A stretch of DNA of 64,000 nucleotides from Vandiemenella viatica (GCA_031002005.1 CM061919.1:16191687-16255686), one strand, 5' to 3'; shown: positions 10,433 to 22,369, numbered from the stretch's first letter. Notes: a model not told the origin generated them from the letters alone. Program-made: numbers and translations.

Positions 10433-12909
10433 CCAACAAAACCATAACAGATCGTTGATCGTCGATGAACAGATATGTTTGATGCATCGAATGATTTTTA
10501 GTATCGATGTGCGTGAGAGCACAAATTTTGATTGCGAAAAATGGATTCAAAGATTACATGGCCGTTTGAAATATTAAAAAGATGACGGAGCTAGTTTTGA
10601 AATCCCAGATTTATGTAAATGACCGTGCAAGATATTGGTTAGGTTGTAAGTGAAATATAAATGCAGTATAGATGACGTAATTTTAAAATTTTGTCCTGCT
10701 AACTAAGAATCCGTAGAGGTAATCTTAAATTGATAAATTAAAGATATTTTGGTCTAAGAATGACATTTTAGTTTGTGTGTAGAAAACATTTCAAACCTAT
10801 GACGAGCGGCAACAATAATAATACAACCCTAGAGTAAAAAATTAAACGTTGATTGTTTATTAATATAAAACTTCCACACGCAGCAAAAGCTATTATAAAA
10901 ATAATAATAATAATCCTCGGAGAAATTGTTAGAAGTGAAAGATCGTGTTTGATTACGGTTTCAATTCGAGACGGGTTTGCCAAAATAGTCGCGACGATTG
11001 TAAAATCATTAATATTCCGTGTCATAGGGTTGTGAATTAAAATTGGTTGGAGTTTGACCTTTGAGAAGAATAAATTTTAGCAGTGTGTTGATGTGTTAAA
11101 ATATTAAGAGCTGAAAGAAATGACGTGTTCGCTATAGCGCTGAGTAGATAAAGTTTGTTAAATGTAGATCAGGAAATGATCGTCTATGAAGAGTTTATAA
11201 AGAAGAAACAAAAATATTGCGGACCGTGAAACCAAAGAAGGTATCGGCCAATATTATTGTAATGACGAAAGAAACCGTCAGTTTGATCAAGAAATGATCG
11301 TCTATGAAGAGTTTAATGAAGCAAAAATATTGCGGACCGTGGAACCAAAGAAGGCATCGGCCAATATTATCGTCAGTTTGAGTTTAGAGGATGACAGATA
11401 GTCATCGAACTTAATAGCCGAAGCTAGAATGAACATGTACTTAATAAAATGAGAGTAGGGATTTTTACAACACGCTAATAATTTCAAGAAGAGGAAAGTC
11501 GAAACCATGAATAGATGAAACACTGATGACACGAAGTTATTTAAAGAGAAATGGCTAAGGACGTAATCGTTTGTTGATTAAGAATAAAGTGTTGGGTGAA
11601 CTATGATACGATAAGAAACAAGAAGTATTGATGAAACCGCTATGAAAAATAAATTATTGCGTATAGAATCAGAGGATATGGTGTAAAACAATAAATTTTC
11701 GAATACAGGGAAGAAGATGTAATTAAGAAGAATGAAAATGTTGGTTGCCGCTAGAAATATGTCATTACCTTTAAGTCTATGGTTACAAGGGCTTATAAAA
11801 AGTAGTAGTAAAAATTAACAATACGAAATAATCACAGGAAATATTATCTAATTACCTATGTGAATAAACCTATCAGTGCGGTAGATGTTGAGGATTTATT
11901 ATAATTTTTAATTTTATTGAAATAAGAGATTTTAAGAGATCGTTTGACAAGTGAACGCTAAAGTTGATTGTCAAACTTGGCGAATGCAGCCTAAACCGAA
12001 CGGCAGGCAACTGTAATCTTTTGTCCAAAAGCCACAATAGGGAAACGACTCGTCGCGCTGTCGAGAACCAGTGTCTCTGCTACCTGCCCTTTTGAAAGTG
12101 AAAGCGTTCCTGGAAACAGGTGGGGTTTGTTTACTCCAGTCAGATGGCCTTGCAAAGTTGACCAGAGACGCTGTTAATGGAAAACATTCAATAAAATAGT
12201 ATCTGTTTTAAATAAATAAATGGAAAAAGATACCAGTCTGGGAAATTATTTCAACAGAGGTTGTTAAAAAAGGAGGCTGTAAATTTTTTTTTGTAATTAA
12301 TTACAAGCATTAGGATTTAAAATGCTAGTATTTAAAATGCTAGTTCATGTCATGTATTGATTTGACAAATATAACTGTCAGGATACTTTTGTGATGAAAA
12401 ATTGAATTAATAAGTAGTTATAAGAATAATTGTTAAAAAATTATAGATAATAAATAATTTTGCATATTACAATAATAAAATGATGTAATTTTATTTTAAT
12501 TGAATATTTTTTTTAAAAAAAAGGGCAATCTAAGAAAGATTTAAATTAGTTGTATAGAGAATGATATATGTCACATGCTACTCATAAGATATGTAATATG
12601 TAGTTATAAGACATGCTGGATTGTCTCGCGAGTTCACTGAGGAATCAAGTAGGGCACAAGAGTAATTCGTGAAGTACAAAGCTATCACATGTTGTATTAA
12701 AATAGAGAACTGAAGATGGGTATATCTTTAGAAGTTTGGTAATGTAACCATTAACAAAGATCACAAACAGTTAGAGAATATTAGAACGAACTAATCTCAC
12801 TCACAAGGAACATTAACCCAATGACCAAAAATAAGTGAAGTTATAGTGAAAAACTGAATTGAAAATTATCCCATAGAATAATTTTCAATTGTACGGGTGA
12901 TGGGGTAGT
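10433..12909. other. Noncoding remainder of outer LTR element
   Basis: Very AT-rich, with no open frame over about 85 codons and no pol motif on either strand. It holds one short tandem repeat (11167-11379). A purine-rich GATGGGGTAG abuts the 3' LTR and is the likely polypurine tract. Confidence 0.6.
11167..11379. repeat. Two-copy tandem repeat, about 118 and 95 bp
   Basis: Units begin GATCAGGAAATGATCG and GATCAAGAAATGATCG and end at CGTCAGTTT. The second unit lacks about 20 bases. Confidence 0.85.
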
Positions 12910-13879
12910 TGTAATGAATTAAAAGGTACAGTGCCATTGGGCACTAAGTGATCCCACGGTGTGTGTGAATTTTGCCGATGCGTCGTGTCAACGAACAGAA
13001 ACGTGACGGAACTAAAGCGTCCAGATTTACACGCACCTTGGGGGGTGCTGACAACGTCCTACTCAACGTGGACATAAAGCGGATTTATAACCCCCATAAA
13101 TAACTGAGACCCGCTTTCTATTTTCGCACGTTTCGGAAAGTTCCCGCCGAAAACTGACGCAGACTAGCAAAAATAAACCTTAGTGACGTTTCCTAGTAAA
13201 TGAGTGCTTTATGAGAGTAGGGGAAGACGATCCAGCCAATAGAGAAGCCGCCTCAATTTATTGCCGTGTTGGTGTTTTTTCTTGTCAGTTCTGGGGCCAA
13301 TGTGGCGCTGGTCCTTTGGCGCGGATTGCGGTGATTCGCCAAGAGCCGGACCCGACATCGCATTACGACAAGTACGGAGTCTTGCTCGGAGGAGAGGAAC
13401 GGACGACGAGACACTCTGGTGCAGATCTTCATGTAGTACGGCCGAAGTGACCTTCGCTGAGTACGAGTCGGCAGCTGGGGACGCTGCCATCACGATGGGC
13501 CGGTCGAGGAAGCTGCACGACCCCATGTGGCGCGGGTCTTGCCTGGTCGCTGACCTGGGCTGTGAATAATGGTAAAAGCTACGACCCGGACGGAAACTCA
13601 TGCAATCGTTCCACCCAGTAATGACCCTGAGATTTTGCTCTAGCTGTTTGATATTCAATGATATGTAATTGTTAACCTCAGAATAAAAACAAACTTCATG
13701 TTTGACTAATTTCACAATAATAAATTGTACACCCAATTTTCAGTTTTCCTATTCATTACAATAATATTTCATGTGTTAAGCTGAAGATTAAGTATGACTT
13801 TTGATATTCCAAATTGATAATTTTGTTAATGATAAAACAGTGTGACCCAAATATAAACGTCCGCAAGGGAGACGTTACA
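12910..13879 (+). repeat. 3' LTR of outer element
   Basis: 970-bp partner of 403-1372 starting TGTAATG and ending GACGTTACA, followed by the duplicated AACC. Confidence 0.92.
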
Positions 13880-13883
13880 AACC

Positions 13884-14240
13884 TTACATGCGTACTATCT
13901 GAAGCGGAGACTTTGGACCAATGAAAATAGAAATATGAGAATTCCACTTGAACAATAAAATAGCACAGCAGCTAAAAGTGAACTTCTGCCACCAGAGAGT
14001 GAAACATAATTTGTACCCTAAATACCTTGGCATCACCTTATACCAGTCCATCACGTTCAAAAAACACAAGTCAGAAACTCAAAACACGCAATAACATCAT
14101 GAAGAAGCTAGCAGGTACTTCATGGGAAGCTGATGCTGACTTACTTCGAACAAACGCTCTCACAATAGTTTACCCTTTTGCTGAGTACTGTGCTCCAGTG
14201 TGGCTTCATAGTGCTCACACTAGAAAAATATGAACGAGTG
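13884..14240 (+). pseudogene. LINE reverse transcriptase C-terminal fragment
   Basis: Reads through frameshifts as the region after the RT catalytic core: KYLGITLYQS, then KLAGTSW with AEYCAPVWLHSAHT. These are characteristic of a widespread jockey/CR1-like arthropod LINE. It is the right half of the LINE split by the LTR element. Confidence 0.7.
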
Positions 14241-14506
14241 TATGAGAGTAATAACTGACCACCCCAATCCCCTGATTACATATTATGAGCAATATATCAC
14301 CTCCGGAGGTAAGACCCCAAGAAGCAACGGCAAGTGAATGGATAAAACTACATCATCCTGACCATTCACAGGATCTCAAATCCACGAGGTCTTAAACGAC
14401 CCCCTCACCTTCCCCCATTCGTCTTAAATCAAAAAATCCAGTATGGCATGACGTATTTGACTTCAATGTCAAGGAAAAATGGGGACAAAACTGAAAATCT
14501 ATATCT

Positions 14507-14744
14507 GTGAAACATCCAAATATTGAAGATCCTACAACTGGACTTTCAGGGTTCCATTTGAAGAGTCAGTGGGTCAAACTAAATCGCCTAAGAACAGGCC
14601 AAGCCAAATGTAACGTCATGCTCTATAGGTGGGGACTTCAGGATTCTCCTCTCTGTGACTACGGAGCTCCTTTCCAAGGTGTGGAGCATATCATCAAGGA
14701 AAGACCCCTAAGGAACTACTATGGGCCATTTCAAGATGTTTTCA
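14507..14744 (+). pseudogene. LINE C-terminal zinc-finger-like tail
   Basis: The frame contains LNRLRTGQAKCN, WGLQDSPLCDYG and VEHIIKERPL, matching the conserved CxC/H-C tail (RTG...C...H.. C) after the RT domain of jockey-group LINEs. It continues the preceding fragment after a degraded stretch at 14241-14506. Confidence 0.7.
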
Positions 14745-15070
14745 GTGCTACAATCATCTACTGCACCTTAGTAAGACCAATACTTGAATATGCCTGTCCT
14801 GTGTGGGGATACACAGCTAAAACAAATCTTGACCGACTTCAAATTATTCAGAATCGAGCGTTGAAGAGAGCACTTCATCTTGACTGCAGATTTCCCACAA
14901 TTGCCCTTCATGAAGCCACAGGGCTACCAACTTTAAAACAACTATTCAAGGATCTTGCCACCAAATTTTATAATACAGCCCATAAATCCAACAACCCACT
15001 AATCAAGGATCTGGGAAATTATCCGGTAGGAATAGGTCCACACATAGGACCTATCTCACTTGTACAATAA
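14745..15070 (+). pseudogene. Second LINE RT tail fused in frame to the first
   Basis: From about CTLVRPILEYACPVWGY the frame switches to a different jockey-like tail (RLQIIQNRALKRAL). The 187-residue open frame (14507-15070) is thus a chimera of two LINE C-termini, made by one LINE landing in another. It is not a functional gene. Confidence 0.65.
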
Positions 15071-15345
15071 ATCCCCAAACCATCTGAAAATATCTACGCC
15101 AAACGTTAAGACAAATCTAACCTGAAGCAAGTATCCATCTATAAGACTAGGAGTAAATGTCGCAAGACAAACACTCCACCCCACTCTGCCCAAGGAGGAC
15201 ATGGGCAGTTAATGGCGTTGTCGTCGTCACAAGCAGTCCTCTGATGAAAGCCACAGCAAGATGGCAGAAACGTTAGGTTTTAACAAATCGACGCGGCTCC
15301 ACCCGGAGAACCAAGATATTACATACAGTGACCGCGGAAGCCTTC
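15071..15345 (+). other. Probable LINE 3' untranslated remnant
   Basis: No frame. A stretch around 15240-15290 (CTGATGAAAGCC...GAAACGTTAGGTT) resembles the direct-repeat/hairpin style 3' UTR of jockey-like LINEs. No poly-A tail is seen. Confidence 0.35.
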
Positions 15346-15875
15346 GTAATCATTAGAGTCCTTGCATGTTCGCATTAACAAATCAAAGCTTTGCCAGACG
15401 AGAAAATCAATTTTAAGGCCTGTAAACATTGCATCCTAGACCCGGTGACCTCCCATATCCGAATCACACGCCGCAAGCATCTGAATCTAGAAGTACTGAA
15501 AAATATGTATTCAATCATACAATATTTGTTTTTTGGGATAGCAAAAATAAATTATATAGAATAAAAGTAAGTTTATTTTATTATGTTTTAATATTAATTT
15601 TTGATTACATCCAGATTTGTCTCTTGGCTCAGATGGTTACGGCGTACGATTGGGGAACTGAAAGTCCCTGGTTCAAATCCCTGCCTCACCTATAATTTTT
15701 CCGGCTCTTAAAATTGACATTCACGTCTGTCAAAGCTTTGATTTGTTAATGCTAAGATGCTAGGACGCTTCATGGTTCGAATTTCACGTTAATCTGTAGT
15801 TTTCCTTTTCAAATTAGGTGACAACGATAAAGGTATACTGCGCCGCTGATAACTCTGTGATTGGAATTTATAGAG
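15346..15875 (-). mobile_element. Left part of Harbinger-like element D, split by the palindrome
   Basis: Reverse-oriented copy of the interior of elements 29273-30696 and 31768-33246, with the same order: SINE-like inverted dimer, then GGTGACAACGATAAAG and AACTCTGTGATTGG. It ends at ATAGAG (15870-15875), where the giant palindrome enters, and resumes at 28691. Its left end is truncated against LINE debris near 15346. Confidence 0.85.
15372..15752. repeat. Inverted tRNA-like dimer R, copy 1
   Basis: A 381-bp unit framed by GCATTAACAAATCAAAGC and its inverse. Near the right end (plus strand) is a tRNA-like block: TGGCTCAGATGG as A box and GGTTCAAATCC as B box, about 30 bp apart. The left half carries an inverted, more decayed counterpart. 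The other copies are 29987-30373 and 32508-32887. Confidence 0.75.
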
Positions 15876-15919
15876 AGTAGTGTTATATTGTCTTAGCTAG
15901 CCAGAAACCGGGAAAACCC

Positions 15920-16130
15920 GTGACGTCACAAGATGGCCGCCCGTTAGTTCTTTGGCCGGCCAAGATGGCGGGGACCGTTAGTTCTTTGGCCGGCCAAGAT
16001 GGCGGGCCGTTAGTTCTTTGACCGGCCGCACAGATGGCAGCATCTCCTGGGGGCGCTGGACCGTTAGTTCACCGACCCGCTGGTAGATGGCAGACACCGT
16101 TAGTTCTTTGGGCGACTGGTAGATGGCGTG
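15920..16130 (+). repeat. Subterminal array with AAGATGGCGG motifs, left
   Basis: Five copies of CCGTTAGTT or CGTTAGTT alternate with GGCCGGCC and ATGGC-containing segments. Repeated units of about 35 bp carry AAGATGGCGG, the core bound by YY1/Pleiohomeotic-type zinc-finger proteins. Whether such proteins bind here is inference. The mirrored array is at about 28425-28630. Confidence 0.8.
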
Positions 16131-16559
16131 GCATGCATCATTTTGGTCTGGGGCGTGTTTACACATGATACGCGCTCTGTTAGACGTTGCGACAGGTGTG
16201 AACTTGCTCATCCGAGACATCGCGCGTTCGCCTTGCATCACTGTCACCAGATGGCAGCACCTAGAGTTGCTATAGTCACCGCTAGATGGCCTGGCATGCT
16301 TCATATGCGTGAAATATTTCGGAATCCCCGTTTTCGGGCCTGCGTGAACACGCTCTGTTTGCTCTCAATTATGCATTGCGAAATGTGTGCCGCGCGGGTA
16401 TTCCTAGCGTCCTGTTAAGCAAGCACTGAACATCTTGGCTACTATCGACACACAGTAAAATATTTTCTTCAGTTCTGTGTCGTGAAAAATACTTAAGCGT
16501 GAACCATTGCGATTTTTTTACTAAAAAAAATAAAGTCCACATCAACGGATATTACGTGA

Positions 16560-16740
16560 ACAGACATCGGCAGTGTTGGGGCTAGAGTGCCGAAGGTCGC
16601 CGGTTCGAGTCCGGCCGCGGTGTTTAAGTGTTTTGTGAAAAAGCCGTTCCAACTCGTCAATTTCCACTGCCTAGAGAGTATGGCGCCAGCTTGACTTGTT
16701 ATAATTGAATAAAAAAATAATTTGATAAGCATACATTCTT
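16560..16740 (+). repeat. tRNA-like SINE scrap in left arm
   Basis: GGTTCGAGTCC is a perfect B box, preceded by GAAGGTCGCC. An A box is not clear upstream (TGGGGCTAGAG is the best stretch). The AT-rich 3' part suggests a decayed SINE. The mirror copy is near 27830-28010. The GGTCGCCGGTTC context matches the tRNA-like block in the inner LTR. Confidence 0.4.
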
Positions 16741-16971
16741 CCTTTTAACGTTCGATATGGAAAAAAAAACAGTCATAAACTCCAGATATAAAACCGAGTA
16801 AGAATTCTATGTGTACCTGTTTTCATGAAATTATTTAGCGTTCTGGCCTTGCATTCGGGAGGACACCGGTTCCGAGCATCCAGATTTGGGTTTTCCATGG
16901 TTTCCCAAATCACTCCAGGCAAATGCCGGGATGCTTCCTTTAAAAGACCATGGCCGAATTCCTTCCCATTC

Positions 16972-17393
16972 CTTTCCCGTCTCTAAAGACCTCGCTGTTA
17001 ACATAAATTCCGTTCATCGAAGCAGGCAGACATTAAAAATTAATTCACCGACGAAGAGACTGGAAACAAATTCACTTTTTCACATCATGATGGATTCATT
17101 ATGAACAATATAATATAACTCACGAGTGTCACCTACAGTCCGTGTATTTTAAAGGATGTATTAAATTAGGGGTACCTTGCCCCCCCCCCCATCCTTTCCC
17201 GTCTCTAAAGACCTCGCTGTTAACATAAATTCCGTTCATCGAAGCAGGCAGACATTAAAAATTAATTCACCGACGAAGAGACTGGAAACAAATTCACTTT
17301 TTCACATCATGATGGATTCATTATGAACAATATATAACTCACGAGTGTCACCTACAGTCCGTGTATTTTAAAGGATGTATTAAATTAGGGGTA
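16972..17393. repeat. Tandem duplication of about 215 bp in left arm
   Basis: CCTTTCCCGTCTCTAAAG through ATTAAATTAGGGGTA occurs twice in a row, joined at a C tract (about 17180-17189). The mirror in the right arm lies at about 27170-27592, with a G tract. Confidence 0.88.
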
Positions 17394-17921
17394 ATGAAAC
17401 ACAGACACTTTTTGAACTCAAAGAGGCATTGAAGTGGGTTTACTGATGTATGTAAGTATGACCTCGATGAATTGAGAGCCGCTAAAATAAAGCAAAGTTG
17501 TCGATTTGAAAACCAGTTTCTTTCGCTACAGACATTTCTGAAGTGAATACATGATGTCAAACCAATCAGCCTGTAATTTTTTCAAGCTTATTTCTCAACC
17601 CTGCAGACTCAGTCTTTCGACAAGAGCCCCACATGAAAATACTTGTGACAGTCGATTTGAAAACCAGTTTCTTTCCCTACAGACATTCCAGAAGTGAATA
17701 CACGTTAATCTCTCCACTTATATCAAACCAATCAGCATGTAATTTTTTTTCAAGCCTATTTCTCAACCCTGTCTTTGGACAAGAGGCCACTTGAAAATAT
17801 TTGTGACAAAGCCTTTCCCACATCAAAGCTAGAAAAAATCAAAGTTTCCAGTATGACCATGGCAAAGCTCATGAAATGCAGTGAGGGAAGATAGAATTCA
17901 TATTAGCATCAGTACGACGCC

Positions 17922-18374
17922 TTATTTATCTAACTTATATCTGCTGCCATTGGTATAAAATATTTCATTGCACTCGTAATTGTTGCCACCAAGGTCAAAC
18001 CTTTGTCGTCTGTCAATCCAGACCAATCTATGTATCAATTCTGTTATGCTTTCGTAAGCAATCACAAATTGAGTGTCCTTAGCTGCACTTTGTCTAAAAT
18101 TCCAATAAATCCCTTGTGATACATCAATGATTGACACCTTTAACTGTATTTTACAGCTCAGCACGTATGTTCCAGGAACGAGACACCGTCTGTTAATCTT
18201 ACTAATTTCACCCCTGTCGAATCGAAGTACGCCAGTCCTATGTGATAAAAATCGAGTCACGCTAAGCACAGAACATGCCTGAGACCATCGCCTGTGACCA
18301 AGGTGGAGATATAGAAAATTTACCCACTTCCTTATAGAAGAAATCCAGTGCACTATTCCTAATTCTTTCACCAA
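17922..18374 (-). CDS. Unrecognised 150-residue open frame (mirror at 26186-26638 +)
   Basis: I do not recognise this frame. It lies in both palindrome arms with the same residues, so arm conservation alone keeps it open. It is Arg/Lys- and aromatic-rich with no signal peptide or membrane segment. A chance frame within old LINE-like sequence is as likely as a gene. Confidence 0.2.
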   Translation of the reverse strand: MVKELGIVHWISSIRKWVNFLYLHLGHRRWSQACSVLSVTRFLSHRTGVLRFDRGEISKINRRCLVPGTYVLSCKIQLKVSIIDVSQGIYWNFRQSAAKDTQFVIAYESITELIHRLVWIDRRQRFDLGGNNYECNEIFYTNGSRYKLDK

Positions 18375-19009
18375 GATCCACCCCTAGCCTCATCGCCAAC
18401 ATACGCCCAGCACTTCGTCAAACCACCTTCTGTTTTCCAATGATTCCCATTCAAACCCCTGATCAGTTACAGACAGGGTTACCTTCTGTTCGTGCGTTAA
18501 AGTAAACCAAAAATTCAAAATTCGCAAAGTCTTCTCCTAATCAGTAGCCAGGTACCAAAATGTTCACTTAAGGTGCTTCTACTGCAGTTTTCCAGGAAAT
18601 TATTTTTCAATAAATCAGGACCCAGGAGAGTTCTCCATTCGGTTTAAAATGTTCCCATCTAACGCCAACCTTCGGATTCAGGGCCAAGTGTGACATTTGT
18701 TTGTAATTGCATGCTTCGTTCAAGTAACCACGATAAAGTTACCATAATGCTCTTAGCTAACTGATAGTTTCTTGGTCATCAAACAGACATCATAACCCAC
18801 ATTTTCATAGAAGATCCCCACACATCGACAAGTATCCATAGGTGCAGACACTAGTTCTATTACGCCTAAGATAGTGCTCACACCTGAACTGTCGTAAATT
18901 GTTAGGTCAAAGTGGGTGTTTAGATATTTTATCCACTCAGGCCTCATCACCTAAAGTCTAGTGCGAGATTGTGGTCATGGTCAACTTAGGCTCCATACAC
19001 CACTCAGAA

Positions 19010-19210
19010 TTATTCCACCAATATCCATTCTAACAGCATTATACGCCACCTACAGCCCCTCAACAATCTTCCTATCTTCCAATGACATACCAGCTCCAGC
19101 TCCTTTATTATGTCACTTACTGAATATTTTCCACAGATAAATCTAGCTGCATTCCTTTGCACCTTGCATTTGATGTACAAAAAATGTGGACTCCATACTA
19201 CACCACACAA
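19010..19210 (-). pseudogene. LINE RT tail scrap in left arm
   Basis: Contains VWSPHFLYIKCKVQRNAARFICG and DIIKELEL, the post-core segment (VW.PH...VQRRAARFV.G) of the LINE also found in element C at 33560-34880. Stops and frameshifts surround it. Confidence 0.6.
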
Positions 19211-19419
19211 GTCCTTCGCTTCTCTGGTACATCACCCCTCTCTGTTAAATGATTTTTATGTAGTGAGAATCACAATTCGTATGCCAATACAAACGGTAGT
19301 AAACTGTAAAGAGCACATCGAAATGGGAGATTGCCTAAGCCCTGAAACAATGGTTAGAAGCACACGTTGATGGTGAGCATAATTCTATAACCATATATTT
19401 TAGACTCAAATCCACATAG

Positions 19420-22020
19420 GAATGACACACGCACACACTTGTACATGCATACAGCGAGGTCGACAGAACTAACAGCAAGCATCACGGAAACGATGAAGTG
19501 GGGGGCAGAATTGTCGTTACAACTGATTAACTGGACAGAACTATCGTTACAAAAATCATCAGACAGACGAGTTACTTACGCTTACATGCACAAAGAGAGA
19601 CGCAGATACACATGTCCAAGACTACACAACTACCGGTACCAATCATGGAAACAAAAAAGTGGTGTAGTACTCTCTTGCCTCATGACTGGCTGAAAAACAG
19701 AAGTCTCCTTACATATCATCAGCCTGGCGAGATAGAAGATGTGCAAAAGATGACATGTTTTCACCATAAACCTAAGTGTTTATACCATAAATAGTGTTCA
19801 TCGCGCCCCAGTTGATTATATTTACCATCAACACGTCTCTCCCACACCGCAACCCTTTCTACCATTCAGTAAAAAAGTGACGCAGGTACCATGAGTTGCA
19901 ATAGACACTTGGCTATCAGATCTCACCCACAAATCCATACATCTCAATACACTAGCACAAACAAACATAAGTGGAGGGGACAGCAAAATCATTCGTCCAG
20001 ACAGACGTGTTTATAGAAGGTATCACCATATTTACACATACAGACACAGAGAGAGACGCACAAACACTCACATTTCCATGCCTTCAGCGAGCTAGACACA
20101 ACAACCAGCCCCAATCATGGCGACGAAAAAGTGGGGTAGAACCCCCATGGCTCATAACTGACCAAAAAATCATCAGTAACATATGTTCCAGGCACCATAC
20201 TCTTCACATCAACATCATCTCATTTATTTCACACTACAGACCTCACTACCATCCAGTATCATGTGTGCTAGGTACAAAACTGTTCACATCAGCACCAACA
20301 CGTCTATCCCACACCTAAGCTTTTTCTGCCATTCAGTAACATGTGCTCCCCATGTACCACGAGTAGCAGTAGACACTTGGTCATCAGACAGATATCATAA
20401 CTCCCATATTCATACTAGGTCTCACCCACAAATCCATATGTCACCTCACACAAGCATCAGTGCAGGAACAGCACATCATACATCCAGACAAACGAGATAA
20501 AGGAAGGTATCACCACATTTACGCAAAAAAAAAAACACACACAGAGATAGAGACGCATACACACGTACATTTCCATGCCTACAGCGATCTCGACTCAACA
20601 ACTAGCCCAATCGTGGCAACGAAAAAGTGGTACAGAACACCCATGACTGGCCAAAAATCATAGAAAGACACACATACACACACACACATGTCAATGCATT
20701 CACACAGTTCCATTCATCACCACACATAACTGGAGGAAAGAGACTGAACATGCTAGATCCAACTAAAGAGTTACAGGATGTGTGAAGTTTGAAATCACAG
20801 CCACATCTCTCCCACACCGCAACCCTTTCTGTCATTTAGTAACATGTGACCCAGGTACCATGAGTTACAATGGACACTTGTCTATCAGACGGATATCATA
20901 ACCTCCATATTCATACTAGGTCTCACCCACAAACCCATACGTCTCCACACAAGCACAAACATATGGGAGGAACAGCAATTCATACGTCCAGATAAATGAG
21001 TTTAAGGAAGGTATCACCATACTTACGCATACAGACACAGAGAAAGACGCACACAGACACATATATCCATGCCTACAGCGAGCTCAACACAACAACCAGC
21101 CCAATCATGGCAAAGAAAAAGTGGGACAGAACCCCCATGGCTCAAGACTGACAAAAAAAAATCATCATTAACATGTGTTCCAAGTAACAAACTCCTCACA
21201 TCAAAATCATATCATTTAACTTACACTACAGACCTCTCTGCCATTCAGTATCGTTGGTAATATGTACAAAGCTGTTCACATGATCAGCACCACCTCTATC
21301 CCACGCCACAAGCCTTTTCTGCTGTTCAGTAATATTTGTCCGACGTACCACGAGTATCAGTAGGCACATGGTCATCAGACAAATATCATAACTCCCATAC
21401 TCATACTAGGTCTCACACACAAACATAACTGACCAAAAAACCATCAGACAGACGTTAGAGTGTGTGCAATGGATGACATGTTTTTGCCATACACCTCAGT
21501 ACTTATCACATTATCAATTAATTACATCAACACATAGGTAGCCAGTCATTGTGAAATCTCAAAGTCGAGTAGAATCCTATCGGGATAGACACACAACCAC
21601 ATAGAAAGACACACACTCACATGTCCATGCATACACACAGTTACCATACATCACCACACACATACACGTAACTGGAGGAAAAGGACTGAACACCCTAGGT
21701 CCAGACTGAATAGCTACAGGATGTGCGAAATATTTCATTTCTTTGCCACAAACCTCGGTGCTCATCATACCCAAATGATTACATCTACATAGGTGGCCAC
21801 TGATGGAAAAATCTCAAGTAGACTCCTACCACCATAATTACACACATAACCACACAGGAACACGTACACACACATATGTCCATGCATATACCACAATTTC
21901 ATAAGTTACCACATACATACAAGTAACTGCAGGAAAGGGACCCGACACACGACGTCCACACTAAGGTGTTACATGATAGGCAGATGATAGCATGTCTTTA
22001 CAATACACCTCAGTGCTCAC
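19420..22020. repeat. Array of diverged units of about 495 bp, left arm
   Basis: Landmarks such as CATGCCTACAGCGAGCT, AGAAAAAGTGGG and GGTCTCACCCACAAA recur about every 490-500 bp (for example near 20045, 20536 and 21036). Units have diverged by substitutions and AC-rich slippage. There is no coding pattern; the short frames here are by-products of the repeats. Confidence 0.75.
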
Positions 22021-22191
22021 CACACATACTTGATTTTTAATGTGCCATCAGTATAGCTGGTGGCTGGAACTAAGCTCTTGGCAATGTTTGGCCAAAAGTC
22101 ATTTGTTAATAGCAGCTCATCAAAGACAAATTTTGGGTGAACCTGCCCAGGCGGGCGCGGCGAGAGGTGGCCACCCTTCCCCACTGCGGAC

Positions 22192-22369
22192 AGAAATACC
22201 GTAATACGCCGGTCTAAAAGCGCGGACCGCGATGGATTACCGGAGTTTTCCGACCGGGACCTACTACCGGTAACCGCATTTTTAGGACCGCACTGAAGAC
22301 CGGAATTTCATTGCGCTCGAGGCGGTAATATGCGCCGGTATACCGACCTACTAAAACACGATGTACGCG
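22192..22369. other. GC-rich spacer at palindrome centre
   Basis: About 178 bp without an inverted partner. It is crowded with ACCG/CGGT tetranucleotides (ACCGGTAACCGC, CGGTATACCG and others) and has a different base composition from the AT-rich arms. No frame or known motif. Confidence 0.8.

Larger units (their letters stand above)
403..13879 (+). mobile_element. Non-autonomous LTR retrotransposon, host to two nested elements
   Basis: Two 970-bp direct repeats differ at about 16 positions by eye (about 1.6%). They are bounded by the 4-bp duplication AACC at 399-402 and 13880-13883. The LTR ends are the inverted pair TGTAA/TTACA, seen intact at the 3' LTR; the 5' copy starts TTTAA. A gag-like frame (from 5386) is present, but no protease, reverse transcriptase or integrase is visible between 10433 and 12909. 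Without the Helitron and the inner LTR element the internal part is about 4.9 kb. The layout fits a LARD-type element moved in trans by a gypsy relative. The low LTR divergence implies recent movement. Confidence 0.9.
15876..22191 (+). repeat. Left arm of the palindrome
   Basis: About 6.3 kb mirrored by 22370-28690. Arms differ by scattered substitutions and small indels: for example about 11 extra bases on the right near 28370 (AATGGATAGTAAACAG, versus CTGTTAGACG on the left near 16177), and one base inside the repeat near 19460. Content from outside in: subterminal ATGGCGG array, tRNA-like B box, tandem duplication, unassigned frames, LINE scrap, and an array of about 495-bp units. Confidence 0.93.

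Noticed and set aside
18753..18950. 65-residue frame present in both palindrome arms
   Set aside because: Its conservation follows from arm identity; there is no motif, start context or codon pattern.
19420..22020. CRISPR-like or satellite array
   Set aside because: Units are about 495 bp and diverged, with no short identical repeat and unique spacer pattern. The setting is eukaryotic.
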